Shown piece after piece: positions 1-10,507 of a stretch of DNA of 64,000 nt (position 1 is the first letter of the stretch; every line of letters begins with the position of its first letter). The translations under genes were made by a program, and so were the position numbers. Below the pieces are notes generated by a model. The model worked only from the letters and a program-made list of their open reading frames with translations, had not been told where the DNA came from and searched no databases. Location of the stretch: contig CM047425.1 in NCBI GenBank assembly GCA_026168455.1, positions 46,014,362 to 46,078,361 of the forward strand. The letters run 5' to 3'. The stretch comes from Theocolax elegans. Its lineage: Eukaryota > Arthropoda > Insecta > Hymenoptera > Cerocephalidae.

Positions 1-66
1 GGAGACTAATAAATTACACAAAATTAATTTGAAAGGGGGACGGTCACGATAGTAAATTGATCTACC
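1..66. repeat. internally deleted LTR fragment
   Basis: This stretch matches two separated parts of the LTR at 659-1614. The first half resembles the segment near 770-795 and the second half resembles 1003-1035, so the intervening 200 bp are missing. It is a scrap of the same LTR family with an internal deletion, cut by the window edge. Confidence 0.55.
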
Positions 67-658
67 TAGCCACGTGCGCGAGGAAGCCTGGTTGGGCGAA
101 TCGCGCCCTCGAACCGACAGTGCTTGCTGCACTGCGTCTCGCTCTTCCCGGAAGAAGTCGATGCCACCCGATCCAAGTTGTAAACAACTTACTTGGTGCG
201 CAGGAACGCGCCGGCGAAACGGCTACTCTCAATCCCGTTCTCTCTCTTTCTATCTCGCGAAGCTTCGACGAGTGCAAGTCGTCCCGGGCGGCTATCCGTC
301 CTGGAGGTGAACAGACCCGTGTCCTCAGAACGGCTTGTTCTCCGGGAGCTGCCTCGACTCACCTCGTGCACTCTCGCTCTCGATCTCGTCGCACGTCTCG
401 CCTCTCTTACGGCTTCCGCTCTTTCTTTCACGTGAATCACGACCGCTCGTCGATACGGCTCGTAACGGACTGCTCGAGACTCGGTGTCTCGCGGCCCTTC
501 GCGACGTTGCGCGCAATCACGTGATTGCGCGGTTTTCGAGTATACGGGCTATTGTGCGTTTCGGAACACGCGCCCGTTATAATAATTAAAATTAACCGTT
601 GGGCTACGTTGCCCAATATCGCGTACAAAATTAATTTATTTATCGCAAAGATGTTGGC
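67..658. other. GC-rich non-coding stretch next to the LTR
   Basis: This is a CpG-rich stretch unlike the AT-rich surroundings. Several short open frames cross it on both strands, but none resembles a protein. Its composition and its position against LTR sequence suggest another LTR or the untranslated leader of a related retroelement. No paired copy is visible in this window, so that is an inference. Confidence 0.35.
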
Positions 659-1614
659 TGCCGCTAGGAACACGAGTTCGCTGAGACGCACGGTGTGGAG
701 GATTTGGGCGATCCTCCTTGCCTCGACACGATGTAATCAAATTCAGAGGATGTCGGCGGGAGCGGGGAGAATAATAAATACACAAAATTAATTAAAATAA
801 GAATACTAGAAATATTTATTTTAATCTAATTAACAATTGGCCATCCAGGCCGGGTGCCGCGACATTCCAAATATGCGCGGGCGGAAGTCCCGGGAAACCT
901 GTCGGATCGAAATCCTCGCCTGCGACAGGTTTCAACTCCCAGGACCCGCTGTTCGAGTACCGTCGTACCCGAACACACTCCCGATGTACACACACACAAG
1001 AAAGGGGGGACGGTCACGATAGTAAATTGATGTACTTACCGGTAACGTTCCTCGGGGATGGCCCAGCCGATCCTCGGCGACTGATCGACCTTCTAGACAA
1101 GGGGACGACCGGTGGTTGAGGTGGTGAAGGCGGCCCTTGCCGCGGCGAGTGAGTCGCGATCCGCGGTATCACACGCGCACGACCCCGTCCTTTGACACAC
1201 ACACAGAACTTCACGGGACAAACGTGTACATCCACCCGGGTCTCCGCACGTAGCCCTGCTCCGGAACAAGCGTTCACAGAGCTTAATACAGAGATGGGTG
1301 GGATGCACTCTCGGCACTCACGAGCAGTACAAATCGGGTACAAAATACAACAATCCGTCCCGATCGACGGATTATTACACACTGATTAGGCGATCGCCTA
1401 ATTTCCCGTAAAAGGGATGAGAGCAGGGAAACACACACACACTCTCTCGCGCTCTCATCCCTACGTATAGACGCGCGCGTAATTGTACACTCGTAGATGA
1501 AACAAACAAGTGTCGTCGGTTGGCCTTGACATACGAAAGGCTCTGACAACTTACAATTCGCGAATTTAAATATTCTATTCGTCGTGAATAGATTGTGTGA
1601 CGATTTCCATCACA
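659..1614 (+). repeat. 5' LTR of decayed Ty3/gypsy element
   Basis: It aligns along its length with 4407-5328. Shared blocks are the opening AGGAACACGAGTTCGCTG, a CA-repeat region, the block CGATCGACGGATTATTACAC, and the closing TTGTGTGACGATTTCC. The two copies differ by many substitutions and by 30-40 bp in length, so the insertion is old. The exact outer edge is uncertain by about 10 bp. No primer-binding site is recognisable after it, consistent with loss of the 5' internal region. Confidence 0.75.
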
Positions 1615-2304
1615 ATAAAAAATAAAATAAATTTTTGGGTAATATTGTTATTAATAAAGGGATCAAACCAGATCCAGAGAAAATTAAAGATAAAAAATTA
1701 TATAGTACCACGGAATGTTCGCAAATTGCAAGGTTTTTTGGGATTTATTAATTTTTATTCGAAATTTGCAAAGAATTATGCCCAAGAAACGGTACCGCTA
1801 TTAAATTTATTAAAAAAAGATGTTAAAATTTTTTGGGAGAAAGAACATTTTGAAGCTTTCAATACGATAAAAAATTTATTTAATGAAAATATAATACTAA
1901 AAATTGTTGATATAAATAAACCATTTATTTTAACAACGGATGCAAGTGACGTAGCAATTGCTGGTATTCTTTCTCAAGTTGATGAATATGGCGAAGAAAG
2001 AATTGTTACCTTTATAAGTCGAATGTTAAAAGCGAGTGAAAAATATTATTTTACAACGGAGAAAGAATTACTTGCAATTGTATGGTTTATTCATAAATTA
2101 CATATATTTTTAAGAGGAACAAAAGATTTCATTATAAAAACTGACCATGAAGAATTAAGTTTTTTGCAGCAAAGTAGTTTTGGTAATTCTAGATTAACTA
2201 GATGGATTTTATCGATCCAAGATATTGATTTTAAGTTAGAATATCTACCGGTTGTGAAAAATGTAGCTGCAGATTATTTAAGTCGCATAAATGAAAATGG
2301 ATAG
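1615..2304 (+). pseudogene. Ty3/gypsy pol: RT end and RNase H
   Basis: The predicted protein starts in the last part of the reverse transcriptase thumb (LQGFLGFINFYSKF) and runs into an RNase H domain (LTTDASD, TTEKELLAIVW, TDHEELSF). The catalytic part of the RT, including the YxDD box, and all of gag and protease are missing, because this frame begins almost directly after the 5' LTR. The order RT-RNase H-integrase between two LTRs is that of Ty3/gypsy. The RNase H stretch itself is uninterrupted for about 230 codons and ends in LSRI, as usual for the family. Confidence 0.85.
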
Positions 2305-2343
2305 TTTGAAATTATAAATACTGAAATTGTTATAGCTTCAATA

Positions 2344-2724
2344 ATGAAGCATTCAATTGATAAAGAATTGATTCAAAATTTTGAAAAATTTGTAAAATTA
2401 CAAAACGAAGATGAATTTTACCTAAAAATTTTAAATAAAATAGACAGAATTGAGAATTCCAGTAGATTTAAAATCATAAATATTTATGTATGTAAAATAA
2501 CACATATGGAAAATAAAATAGTAATACCAGAAAGTATTATAAAAAAATTAATTACAAATTTACATGTTTATTATGGACATGTTGGTCCGAGGAAAATATA
2601 TTTAATGATTCTGGAATATTTTTATTTTCCTAAATTGCGAAAACTGTGTAGTCAAATATTAAAAACTTGCGATTTATGCCAGAGAAGTAAATGTTTAACT
2701 ATATCATATAAGGAAATAGTATAA
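2344..2724 (+). pseudogene. Ty3/gypsy integrase N-terminal zinc-binding part
   Basis: The frame contains the HHCC zinc-binding module of retroviral-type integrase: H-x3-H in YYGHVG, then CDLC near 2670-2680. It ends at a premature TAA at 2722-2724, and the next codons in the same frame continue the integrase core. It is therefore a fragment of one pol reading frame that has gained a stop, not a separate gene. Confidence 0.8.
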
Positions 2725-3451
2725 CCAATTTTAATAGAAAAACCCGGTGATTTATTATCTATTGATTTTTATGGACCATTAATACCATCAACTAACGGAG
2801 TTTGTTATATTTTATCTACAATAGATGTTTTCAGTAAATTTGTTGTATTATATCCCACTAAGAAAGCGAATACTATTTCAGTTATCAATAAAATAAATAG
2901 ATATATAAATGAAATAGGTAATCCAAAAGCGATAATATCGAATTATGGGTCGCGAATAAATGGGAAGATTATTTAAAGAAACAAGGCATAAAATGATATT
3001 TTCAAGTATTCGTCACCCACAATCAAATGTTACGGAAAGATCACGCAGGGAGATCAGCAGAATATATCAAACTCTACTTAAAAAACATACCGGATGGGCG
3101 AATGAAATTAAATTTGTACAAAAATTCTTAAATAATACACATCATGAAACAACAGGATATCCACCGGTAGAGTTACAATTCCCGGTACAAAGTGATAGAT
3201 TTTGGAACAATTGTTTAAAAAATAAGCCATTAAATATAAATATTAGTTATGATAAAAAAATAAGTAAAGCGAGGGATAAAATGCACAGATTTGTAACGGA
3301 AAGAACGAATAACATAAATGTAGAAAACAAATATTATACATTTTATATTAATGATTTAGTTTTAACTAAAGCACTAAATGTATCGAATGCAAGTGAAAAA
3401 CGTATGGCAAAATTTATGTATTTATGCGAGGGTCCACAGGATAATACATAA
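2725..3451 (+). pseudogene. Ty3/gypsy integrase core, catalytically damaged
   Basis: The stretch after the stop encodes an integrase catalytic core. The first Asp is in LLSIDFYGP. The second catalytic Asp, normally in SDNGSQF, reads ISNYGSR, so Asp has become Asn. The Glu lies in NVTERSRR. A frameshift near 2955 separates the two halves, and the open frame 2960-3451 then covers the C-terminal half. The element could not integrate by itself. Confidence 0.8.
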
Positions 3452-3791
3452 ATTCGGAACAGATACATACTTATTATTTGATGAAAAATGCAAACAGAAA
3501 TAGGAAAATTTCATTTAAATAATTTAAAACCATATTATGCGGAAACTGAAATTAAAAATGAATTAGATAAAAAAGATATACAGTAAAGTTATGCATTAAA
3601 TTTCCAATTAAAAGTAATTAAAAAATAGAATACAAGAGTTAATTATGAAATGTTATAAGATAAGGTTATGGGTAGCAAAATAAAATCTAAACAAGTTGAT
3701 GTATTTGTATAAAAATATAGAAGTTACGAATTTACAGTAAAATTGAAAACAAAAACATACAGTAAATCATTCAATAGGGTATAAATACAGG

Positions 3792-4295
3792 GTGAACGTC
3801 AAACTCATTTCAGTGGTTGTAAAATCTCTATACTGCGAGGACAAAATGCCAGATTGTGCTCAAGTTACGGGTGTAATCACATCCTGTGAGGCACCTACGC
3901 AAACCTCAAATACAGAGGAGCAAGACAAAGGAGTAAAATGGTATAGACATATAGAAGAGTGTATAAGAATTCTTTATAGAAAAAATAAATGGACAATGTC
4001 GGAAAAATCTAGGCCAGGGGAAGGAAGACATGTACAAACAGTTAAAATAAAAACAGAAACAAAATACACGCAAACCTCGAGAGCCGAAAAAAGAAAATTC
4101 TTAAATGAAGAAATAAAGAAGGTAGAGAAAAAAATAAAATGTTTGGAAAAAGAGGTAAAGATAAAAGAAGAGAATCATAAAATTGAGACCTTGGAAGCAC
4201 CAGCAGTTATGGATGATTTGGAAAAATTATGGATTCATAATTACGAATTATATATTTTAAATAATTTAATTTTTTTTTATTTTGATGCAAGTTAG
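3792..4295 (+). CDS. unrecognised ORF between integrase and 3' LTR
   Basis: This is a 167-codon open frame, or about 149 codons from the second Met at 3846, lying between the integrase and the 3' LTR. The first half is Ser/Thr/Glu-rich with isolated cysteines. The second half is a highly charged Lys/Glu helix (EEIKKVEKKIKCLEKEV), probably a coiled coil. I see no signal peptide or transmembrane segment, so it does not look like an envelope gene. It could be an accessory or displaced gag-like ORF of the retroelement. I do not recognise it. Confidence 0.45.
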   Translation: MNVKLISVVVKSLYCEDKMPDCAQVTGVITSCEAPTQTSNTEEQDKGVKWYRHIEECIRILYRKNKWTMSEKSRPGEGRHVQTVKIKTETKYTQTSRAEKRKFLNEEIKKVEKKIKCLEKEVKIKEENHKIETLEAPAVMDDLEKLWIHNYELYILNNLIFFYFDAS

Positions 4296-4406
4296 AATTT
4301 GTTTAAATAATGTAAAAAGTTAAAAATGGAAAATTATTGTATAAGTTTACTTAAATTAAAACAATGTAACACAAATTTAAAGATGGATAAGAGGTGAAGA
4401 TACTCA

Positions 4407-5328
4407 CTGTCGCCAGGAACACGAGTTCGCTGGGACCCACGGTGTGGAGGATTCGGGCGATCCTCCTAGCCTTGACACGATTTAGTTATATTAAGAGAAT
4501 GTCGGCGGGAGCTGGGAGAACAATAATTATACACAGAATTAAAATAAAAACAAAAGAAACATTTATTTGATTATTTAATAAATGGCTATCCAGGCCTCGT
4601 GCCGCGACAATACAGTTTCGCGCGGGCAGAAGTATCGGGAGTCAACTGGATCGAGTTCCTCGCCTGCTGTTGACTGATCCCCAATATCCACTGTTCGGGT
4701 ACCGGTGTACTCGAACATACTCTCGATGTACACACACACACATGGGGGAAGGTCACGATAGTAATAAAGGACTTACCAGTGATGCTCATCTGGGATGGCC
4801 CAGCCGATCCTCGGTGATGGTCGTCCTCCTGGACGAGGAGACGACCAGTAGTTCATGCAGTGAAGGCAACCCTTGTCGTAGCGAGCTCCTGGCGGTCCGC
4901 ATGTCTCTCGCGCACGACCCCGTCTTTAAACACACACACTCAAACTCACGGAACACGCGTGTATCCACCTGGGTCTCCGCACTTAGCCCTGCTCCGGAAC
5001 AACCGTTCACAGAGCTTAATGCAGGAGGGGGGTGGGGCGCACTCTTGGCACTCACGAGCAGCACGCGATACAATGAAAACAATAATCCGTCCCGATCGAC
5101 GGATTATTACACACTGACTAGGCGATCGCCTAATTTTCCGAAAAAGGGATGAGAGTGGGAAACACACACACACACTCTCGCGCTGTCATCCCTACGTAAT
5201 GTTGCGAGTTAACATAAACAAGTGTCGTCGGTTGGCCTTGACATAGCAAAGGCTCCGACGACTTACAATTATTATGATTTTAAATAGTTCATTCGCCGCG
5301 AATAGATTGTGTGACGATTTCCGTCACA
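4407..5328 (+). repeat. 3' LTR of decayed Ty3/gypsy element
   Basis: It is collinear with 659-1614, including two CA microsatellites and the closing GTGTGACGATTTCCGTCACA. It is about 30 bp shorter than its partner. Short open frames inside it (for example 4670-5152) are by-products of the GC-rich LTR and match no protein. Confidence 0.75.
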
Positions 5329-6119
5329 CAATAGAATAGACTTTTTGTTGTCGTTTAACGTAGACGATTACCATCATGTGCCTTATAAATAATGAAGTTA
5401 GTGACACAGAAAAGGATTTTTGTTCAAATAATGTATTCAGCGTTCGGTAATGAGTCCATTTTTGAAGGCATTTACCGAGGACGTTTTCCGAATCGAACAA
5501 ACTTAAATTAAACGGGACAAAAAACTGCTCTTTGCTCACTATATTTAATGGAATTTCCCAGAACAGGCTCTCGCTAAATAAAAACTATAAGCGTTTCGTC
5601 CTCAACCTCCAGTTTGGACTCCATTGTAAGGAACTGGAAATCTTACCTAAGACGTCTATCGCAAGATGTATTACGATGCTAGCATTATATTCTGCGACTC
5701 TATATTTAGAAGAAGATGACAATCTCTCTAGCAAGTGTAGAGTAATAGTCATCTCCCTCTAGCGATGGGAAAAACCACCAACTGGAGTGCTACGTAATCA
5801 ACCCAAGTCGCGGATTTATTTCAAATAATGTATTTAGCAATCGGTAAGGAGTTTATTTTTGAAGGAAAAAAAATTTTTATCGTTTAATTCAGACGATTAC
5901 TGTTATATGCCTTCTTATAAATAATGAAATCGGTGGCAAATGAATAAAATTTTATATTAATTTGTAATATCTGTATTATTAAATTTAGATAAATTTTATC
6001 GTTATTTAGTTCTTAATTATTGTTAAAGACTTATTGTATATGTTATTATACTATCACTTATTTCTTTTTCATTATTACTAACTATATTTCCCTTTGCATT
6101 TGCAAAAATTGTTAATGAT
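5329..6119. other. AT-rich spacer with a dispersed repeat
   Basis: No gene is supported here. Two imperfect copies of a unit containing GACGATTAC and CTTATAAATAATGAA lie at about 5330-5480 and 5815-5950, and a third partial copy lies at about 11320-11345. They look like relics of one unknown dispersed repeat. Confidence 0.4.
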
Positions 6120-6712
6120 TTTGAAAATTTTGATTTAAATTTTTTTCATCTTATTTCTTGATAATGCGACAGATAATTGAGCATGACTAAATACTGATCA
6201 AGGTAAAAAAGGCCTACTTTTTCAAATGATTGTCCTTGTGATTTGTTTATTCTTATAGATAATCTTGGCTTTATAGGAAATGATCGTCGTATCATGTCGA
6301 TGTGAATTTCATCTTTTGATAAATATAAATCTATAGGAATTATGATAGCTATCCAGGGTTTTTCCATGTAAAGTGTGTAGTTATAATTCTGTGATTATTA
6401 TTCTAGTATCTTTGCATAATCCTCCATATAGATTCAAATTTCTAAATAACATAACCAAGGCTTCTATTTTTCAATATTAATTTATGTAGTGGTAACTCAT
6501 TTGACAATTAAAGAATCCAGAAATTCTTTTGAAATAAATTCATGTATATTTTTATTTTCATCAATTATAATACTATCAGCACTTCAATATACTTTACTTT
6601 TGCCATCTATTCAATTAATTTATTTATTATTAATTGCGACCACATCTGCATTTGTAGGAGATAAAATAATTTTGTCTTTTAAAGATTATAAATAATTTTC
6701 ACTTATTTTATC
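6120..6712 (-). pseudogene. Helitron helicase C-terminal relic
   Basis: Read on the minus strand, the order of motifs is that of the Pif1-like helicase of Helitrons: DKIILSPTNADVVAINNK near 6680-6630, RNLNLYGGLCKDTR near 6445-6400, then FPIKPRLSIRINKSQGQSF near 6280-6230. The last motif, with NKSQGQ, is typical of the helicase C-terminus. The frame has several stops and shifts. No Rep/HUH domain and no Helitron terminus (CTRR with a hairpin) is visible, so only a decayed fragment is present. Confidence 0.75.
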
Positions 6713-7106
6713 TCCAAAAAAGTACCACAAGATGACCCCCCTGAATGAATAAACCTCGTCGCGGAGATGTGCGGCCACCCAAACACGATAAACTAAAAAA
6801 ATATTTCTTCTTGGAGGTGATGTCCAGGTACCCTAGGATGACTCTTCAGGACGAATGAACGTCGTCTGCAGAGAATTGCTCTTACTCAATGTATGTAATA
6901 CACCCACAAAACATGTTCAATAATATATGCCAAAGTGAATAAAATATATTATACGGACGCTTGACGCCGGACATCAGCCGACGGACACCGAACGCCGGAT
7001 CCGCTCAATGGACGTTAGGTAGACGGTTACCGAACGGAGGATTGACGAACGCTGGAAGCCGGACGCTTATCGACGGTACACTTTAATTAATAAGAAGATA
7101 ACCTAT
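6713..7106. other. spacer with a CGGA-rich degenerate repeat
   Basis: No gene is seen. Between about 6955 and 7080 the sequence is unusually GC-rich, with recurring GACGCCGGAC, GACGGACACCGAACGCCGG and similar words. This is a degenerate short tandem repeat with a period near 10-20 bp. Confidence 0.4.
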
Positions 7107-7167
7107 AAAGGACCCCGTAACACGCCTATGGGAAATGTGGTTTCTGTCAATTTCGCTGAATTTTTTA

Positions 7168-8028
7168 TATGTTATGTGTCTTGGCGTCCTGAACAAAAGT
7201 TTGAATAGGCACAAAGCTCTAAACGCAATATGTCCCACAGTAGGGGCCCCTGAAGTCACTATTACAGGGGATCAGCTCTAACAGTGTTGCCAGATAGAGG
7301 TGTTTTTTCTTTGTTGCACTCGCACAGTATGACCTCATTTACATTAGATAATAGAGGACAGAAAAACCCTAAATGGTAACTCTGAGCTCTAATAGTAATT
7401 CTCGGTGCTGATTGCACTTTATCGTACACTGGTTTCTGTTAATATGGTCTAATTTTTGGTTGACCGCATGTCTCGATATCCCAATTTCCTGCTCTAATGG
7501 GCCCAAGCCCAAAAATTCGATAGCACTTCAGACTGCCCCACTAAAAGATGCATAAACGTGGTATTATTGTACGATAGGAGTTTGTCGATACTCTTTTTTA
7601 ATGTTTATGGAGGCCCAAACCCCCCAAACGCAAGTTTTGTAAATGTATAGCTTAAGTAATCAGACTTTATATTTGTAATGGTATTTAACTCAAGGTTTAT
7701 TGGGTAGAGTATAAACACGTAGTTTTCATTATAACATAGTAATAGAGTATCAAGCGGAATTCGTATTGATCAAAATAAAAATTAAAAATGTAAAGATATA
7801 TATATATGATAAAAAATTAAGTATGTTTGTCGTTTGCATTAGCACTACCCAGAGTTTACCATATTAACAGAAACCAGTGTACGATAAAGTGCAATCAGCA
7901 CCGAGAATTATTATTAGAGCTGATACCCTGTAATAGTGACTTCAGGGGCCCCTACTGTGGGACCTATTGCGTTTAGAGCTTTGTGCCCATTGAGACTTTT
8001 GTTTAGGATGCCAAGACACACAACATTT
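7168..8028. mobile_element. nested palindromic MITE-like element
   Basis: The ends are inverted copies: TGTTATGTGTCTTGGCGTCC on the left against the reverse complement of 8000-8027 on the right. Further inward, 7190-7290 mirrors 7895-7995 and 7395-7460 mirrors 7855-7910. It interrupts the left arm of the larger foldback at a point where the right arm is continuous (about 9905-9915), so it inserted later. A 4-bp AT-rich duplication is possible but not certain. Confidence 0.65.
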
Positions 8029-8044
8029 CGTCGCCTTAGTGTAA

Positions 8045-8290
8045 GAAGGTTCTGATTCAAATTTTTCTTGAAAAAGGGTTCAATTCAAATTTTCGTTTCA
8101 AAAGGGTTCCAATTCAAATTTTCGTTTCAAAAAGGTTCCAATTCAAATTTTCGTTTCAAAAAGGTTCCAGTTCAAATGTTTGTTTCAAAATGGTTCCAAT
8201 TCAAATGTTTATTTCAAAAAGGTTCCAATTCAAATGTTTATTTCAAAAAGGTTCCAATTCAAATGTTTCTTCAAGAAGGTTCCAATTAAA
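8045..8290. repeat. 29-bp minisatellite, left arm
   Basis: About eight copies of a 29-bp unit are present. The unit includes GGTTCCAATTCAAAT followed by a T-rich part and TTTCAAAAA. The array is the inverted counterpart of 9357-9900. It is open in frame for 73 codons only because the unit lacks stop codons. Confidence 0.85.
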
Positions 8291-8385
8291 TTGTCAATTT
8301 TGTTTCACTAAAAATCGTGACAACACCTTAATCTCTAAAAATTTTTATCACCTAATACCTTTTCAATAACTCTCGGCAAAAAATA

Positions 8386-8523
8386 CATTGAGAAATTATG
8401 GGTAGTGCTTCTGTATTTGGAATTCAAATAAAATAGCGCATTTTGTTAAATAATTGTAACAAAAAAGATTTTTTGCTCCGTCGGTATCCAGTCAGATCTA
8501 CCACCCCCATAATTTCTCAATGT
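8386..8523. repeat. inverted repeat (hairpin) in foldback centre
   Basis: TACATTGAGAAATTATGGG at 8386-8404 is matched by its perfect reverse complement at 8505-8523, about 100 bp away. This could form a 19-bp stem. It may mark the end of another small insertion. Confidence 0.6.
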
Positions 8524-9356
8524 ATTTTTTCGATGAATTTAGTATCGCATGTACAGTGTTCGCTCTACACCGTCTTTTCTGATGTAGAGCACCTTACATC
8601 TTAGTTTTCGCCAACATCTTAAAACGCGGTGATCGGGCACTTGTTTTTCAAAGTAACGCGCGTGTGTTTTAACGATGAATTTAGTCACGTGGGTACAGTG
8701 TTCGCTATGCACTGTCTTTTACAGAGAAAAAGTCTCTCAGTGTATTAATAGTACTAGTGGAATAGTGGATAAAGCGCGCTACGCACGGCGTAGTTTTATG
8801 GATGGATATTCGTATTCGTATAGGCAATTGGGAATATGTATTTGTTACGAAGCCAATAAAGTTATTTTAATCGTATAGGCAGTGAAGATATATTTATTGG
8901 TATAAGTGGGCGTAAATTCGAATTATACAGTTACAGTATTAACAATTCGACGAATAATGTATTAATTGCATTTTAAATATTAGATTATATTTTCCAGTCT
9001 AATCTACATTCTTGTCTAAGACGAGAATTTTTTTTATTATTTATATTATTAACAATAATAAATTTAAATAATAAACAGAATAGTTTCATACGGAAGAAAA
9101 ATTATTTTCATTTTTTTATATCGTCGTGATTTACGAAGACCAGCCCATCTGAATGCTTTATTAAATGTAAACGTGCTAGTCTTTTTAAATACGACGATAT
9201 AATTCTTCAGCAAAAATTAATTTACGAAACCGCGAAAATATTTAGATAAAAATTTTCTAATAAGAAATGCCGAGAGTTATTGAAAAAGTATTAGGTGATA
9301 AAATTTTTTAGAGATTAAGGTGCTGTCACGATTTTTAGTGAAACAAAGTTGACAAT

Positions 9357-9900
9357 TTAATTGGAACCTTCTTGAAGAAACATTTGAATTGGAACCTTTT
9401 TGAAATAAACATTTGAATTGGAACCTTTTTGAAATAAACATTTGAATTGGAACCTTTTTGAAATAAACATTTGAATTGGAACCTTTTTGAAATAAACATT
9501 TGAATTGGAACCTTTTTGAAACAAACATTTGAATTGGAACCTTTTTGAAACGAAAATTTGAATTGGAACCTTTTTGAAACGAAAATTTGAATTGGAACCT
9601 TTTTGAAACGAAAATTTGTATTGGATCCTTTTTGAAGAAAAATTTGAATTGGAACCTTTTTGAAATAAATATTTGAATTGGAACCTTTTTGAAATAAACA
9701 TTTGAATTGGAACCTTTTTGAAATAAACATTTGAATTGGAACCTTTTTGAAACAAACATTTGAATTGGAACCTTTTTGAAACGAAAATTTGAATTGGAAC
9801 CTTTTTGAAACGAAAATTTGAATTGGAACCTTTTTGAAACGAAAATTTGTATTGGATCCTTTTTGAAGAAAAATTTGAATTGGAACCTTCTTGCACTAAG
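9357..9900. repeat. 29-bp minisatellite, right arm
   Basis: About eighteen tandem 29-bp units, each around TTGGAACCTTTTTGAAA followed by a variable AT-rich part. Because 29 is not a multiple of three, three units give a 29-residue peptide repeat. All three minus-strand frames stay open for 130-180 codons. Unit variants (AAACGAAAA, AAATAAACA, AAACAAACA) recur in the same order twice (about 9500-9640 and 9750-9880), which points to duplication of a higher-order block. Confidence 0.9.
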
Positions 9901-10021
9901 GCGACGATATAAAAAATTCAGCGAAATTGAGGGAAATCACATTTTCCATAGGCGTGTTACGGGGTCCTTTGTATCTCAACATAGAAAAGTATACCATCCC
10001 CTAGATTCTAAGTTATAATAA

Positions 10022-10236
10022 GAGGCCTGCGATGGCTTGGTCGGTAGAGCGTCGGGCTCGCAATCTGGAGGTCCCAGGTTCGATTCTCGGCCCCGGCCGA
10101 TTGATACAAGCACCACTGTCGGATGTATTTTCAACAAGTGTTTTCCTCACCAAAACATCGTATGACCTCTGTCGTTTATTAGCACCGATTTGGGAGCATA
10201 AAAAGAGCAACGTTGAAATAATAAAAAAATAAAAAG
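10022..10236 (+). mobile_element. tRNA-derived SINE with 12-bp target duplication
   Basis: The head resembles a tRNA gene. A box-A-like TGGCTTGGTCGG lies at 10033-10044 and a box-B-like GGTTCGATTCT at 10077-10087. The anticodon-loop region between them reads CTCGCAA, which would be Ala(CGC)-like. The body is unrelated to tRNA and ends in an A-rich tail. The 12-bp sequence AAGTTATAATAA flanks it at 10010-10021 and 10237-10248, the mark of LINE-driven insertion. The internal RNA polymerase III promoter looks intact. Confidence 0.85.
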
Positions 10237-10335
10237 AAGTTATAATAACATATATTATATATAATTTAAACTATTATGAATTAAAGCAAGCAAATAAAAT
10301 TTTCTTAATATGTTAATGGTAATAAATATTTCTAG

Positions 10336-10501
10336 GACTGTTTTATATGGGCAGAGGCATGTCTTAACGAAGCTTGGAAAAATTATTTAAGTATTATTTC
10401 GACTAGCACAGAGGATACCGAACGCGATAAATGGCTTCATTTAATTCTCTTTATTCTTGAAAAATTAGAAGCGTGCATAAGTGAAGAAAGTACCTTTGTT
10501 G
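10336..10501 (+). CDS. candidate orphan exon of a host gene
   Basis: This 166-bp segment is open in one frame (DCFIWAEACLNEAWKNY... ending ESTFVG) and is bounded by TTTCTAG before 10336 and GTAAGT at 10502-10507. Those are good acceptor and donor signals. The peptide of about 55 residues is well-mixed, with Trp and Cys and a helical pattern, unlike the flanking AT-rich DNA. It has no ATG. I do not recognise the protein. It may be an internal exon whose neighbours lie outside the window or beyond long TE-filled introns, or a chance open stretch. Confidence 0.5.
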
Positions 10502-10507
10502 GTAAGT

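Larger units (their letters stand above)
7107..9970. mobile_element. large foldback element with minisatellite arms
   Basis: The left end (7107-7167, AAAGGACCCCGTAACACGCC...) is the reverse complement of the right end (9910-9970). After a nested insertion at 7168-8028, the left arm continues (CGTCGCCTTAGTG, minisatellite, then TAATACCTTTTCAATAACTC at about 8353). It is mirrored at about 9270-9907. Both arms contain a 29-bp minisatellite, with about 8 copies on the left and about 18 on the right. The centre (about 8400-9260) has no clear coding gene. Both ends abut a TA dinucleotide. This is a non-autonomous palindromic DNA element. The superfamily is not identifiable. Confidence 0.7.

Noticed and set aside
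57..1549. Many 60-155-codon frames in the GC-rich start of the window
   Set aside because: They overlap on both strands in LTR-like sequence. None has a recognisable domain, and the equivalent frames in the paired LTR are not conserved.
9277..9896. Three overlapping minus-strand frames of 131-179 codons with a repeated Phe/Lys/Ser/Asn-rich peptide
   Set aside because: They are the three readings of one stop-free 29-bp minisatellite. No unique domain or start context supports a protein.
10033..10087. Possible functional tRNA-Ala gene
   Set aside because: Stem pairing is imperfect, and the unit continues into a long non-tRNA body with an A-rich tail and a target duplication, so it is a SINE.
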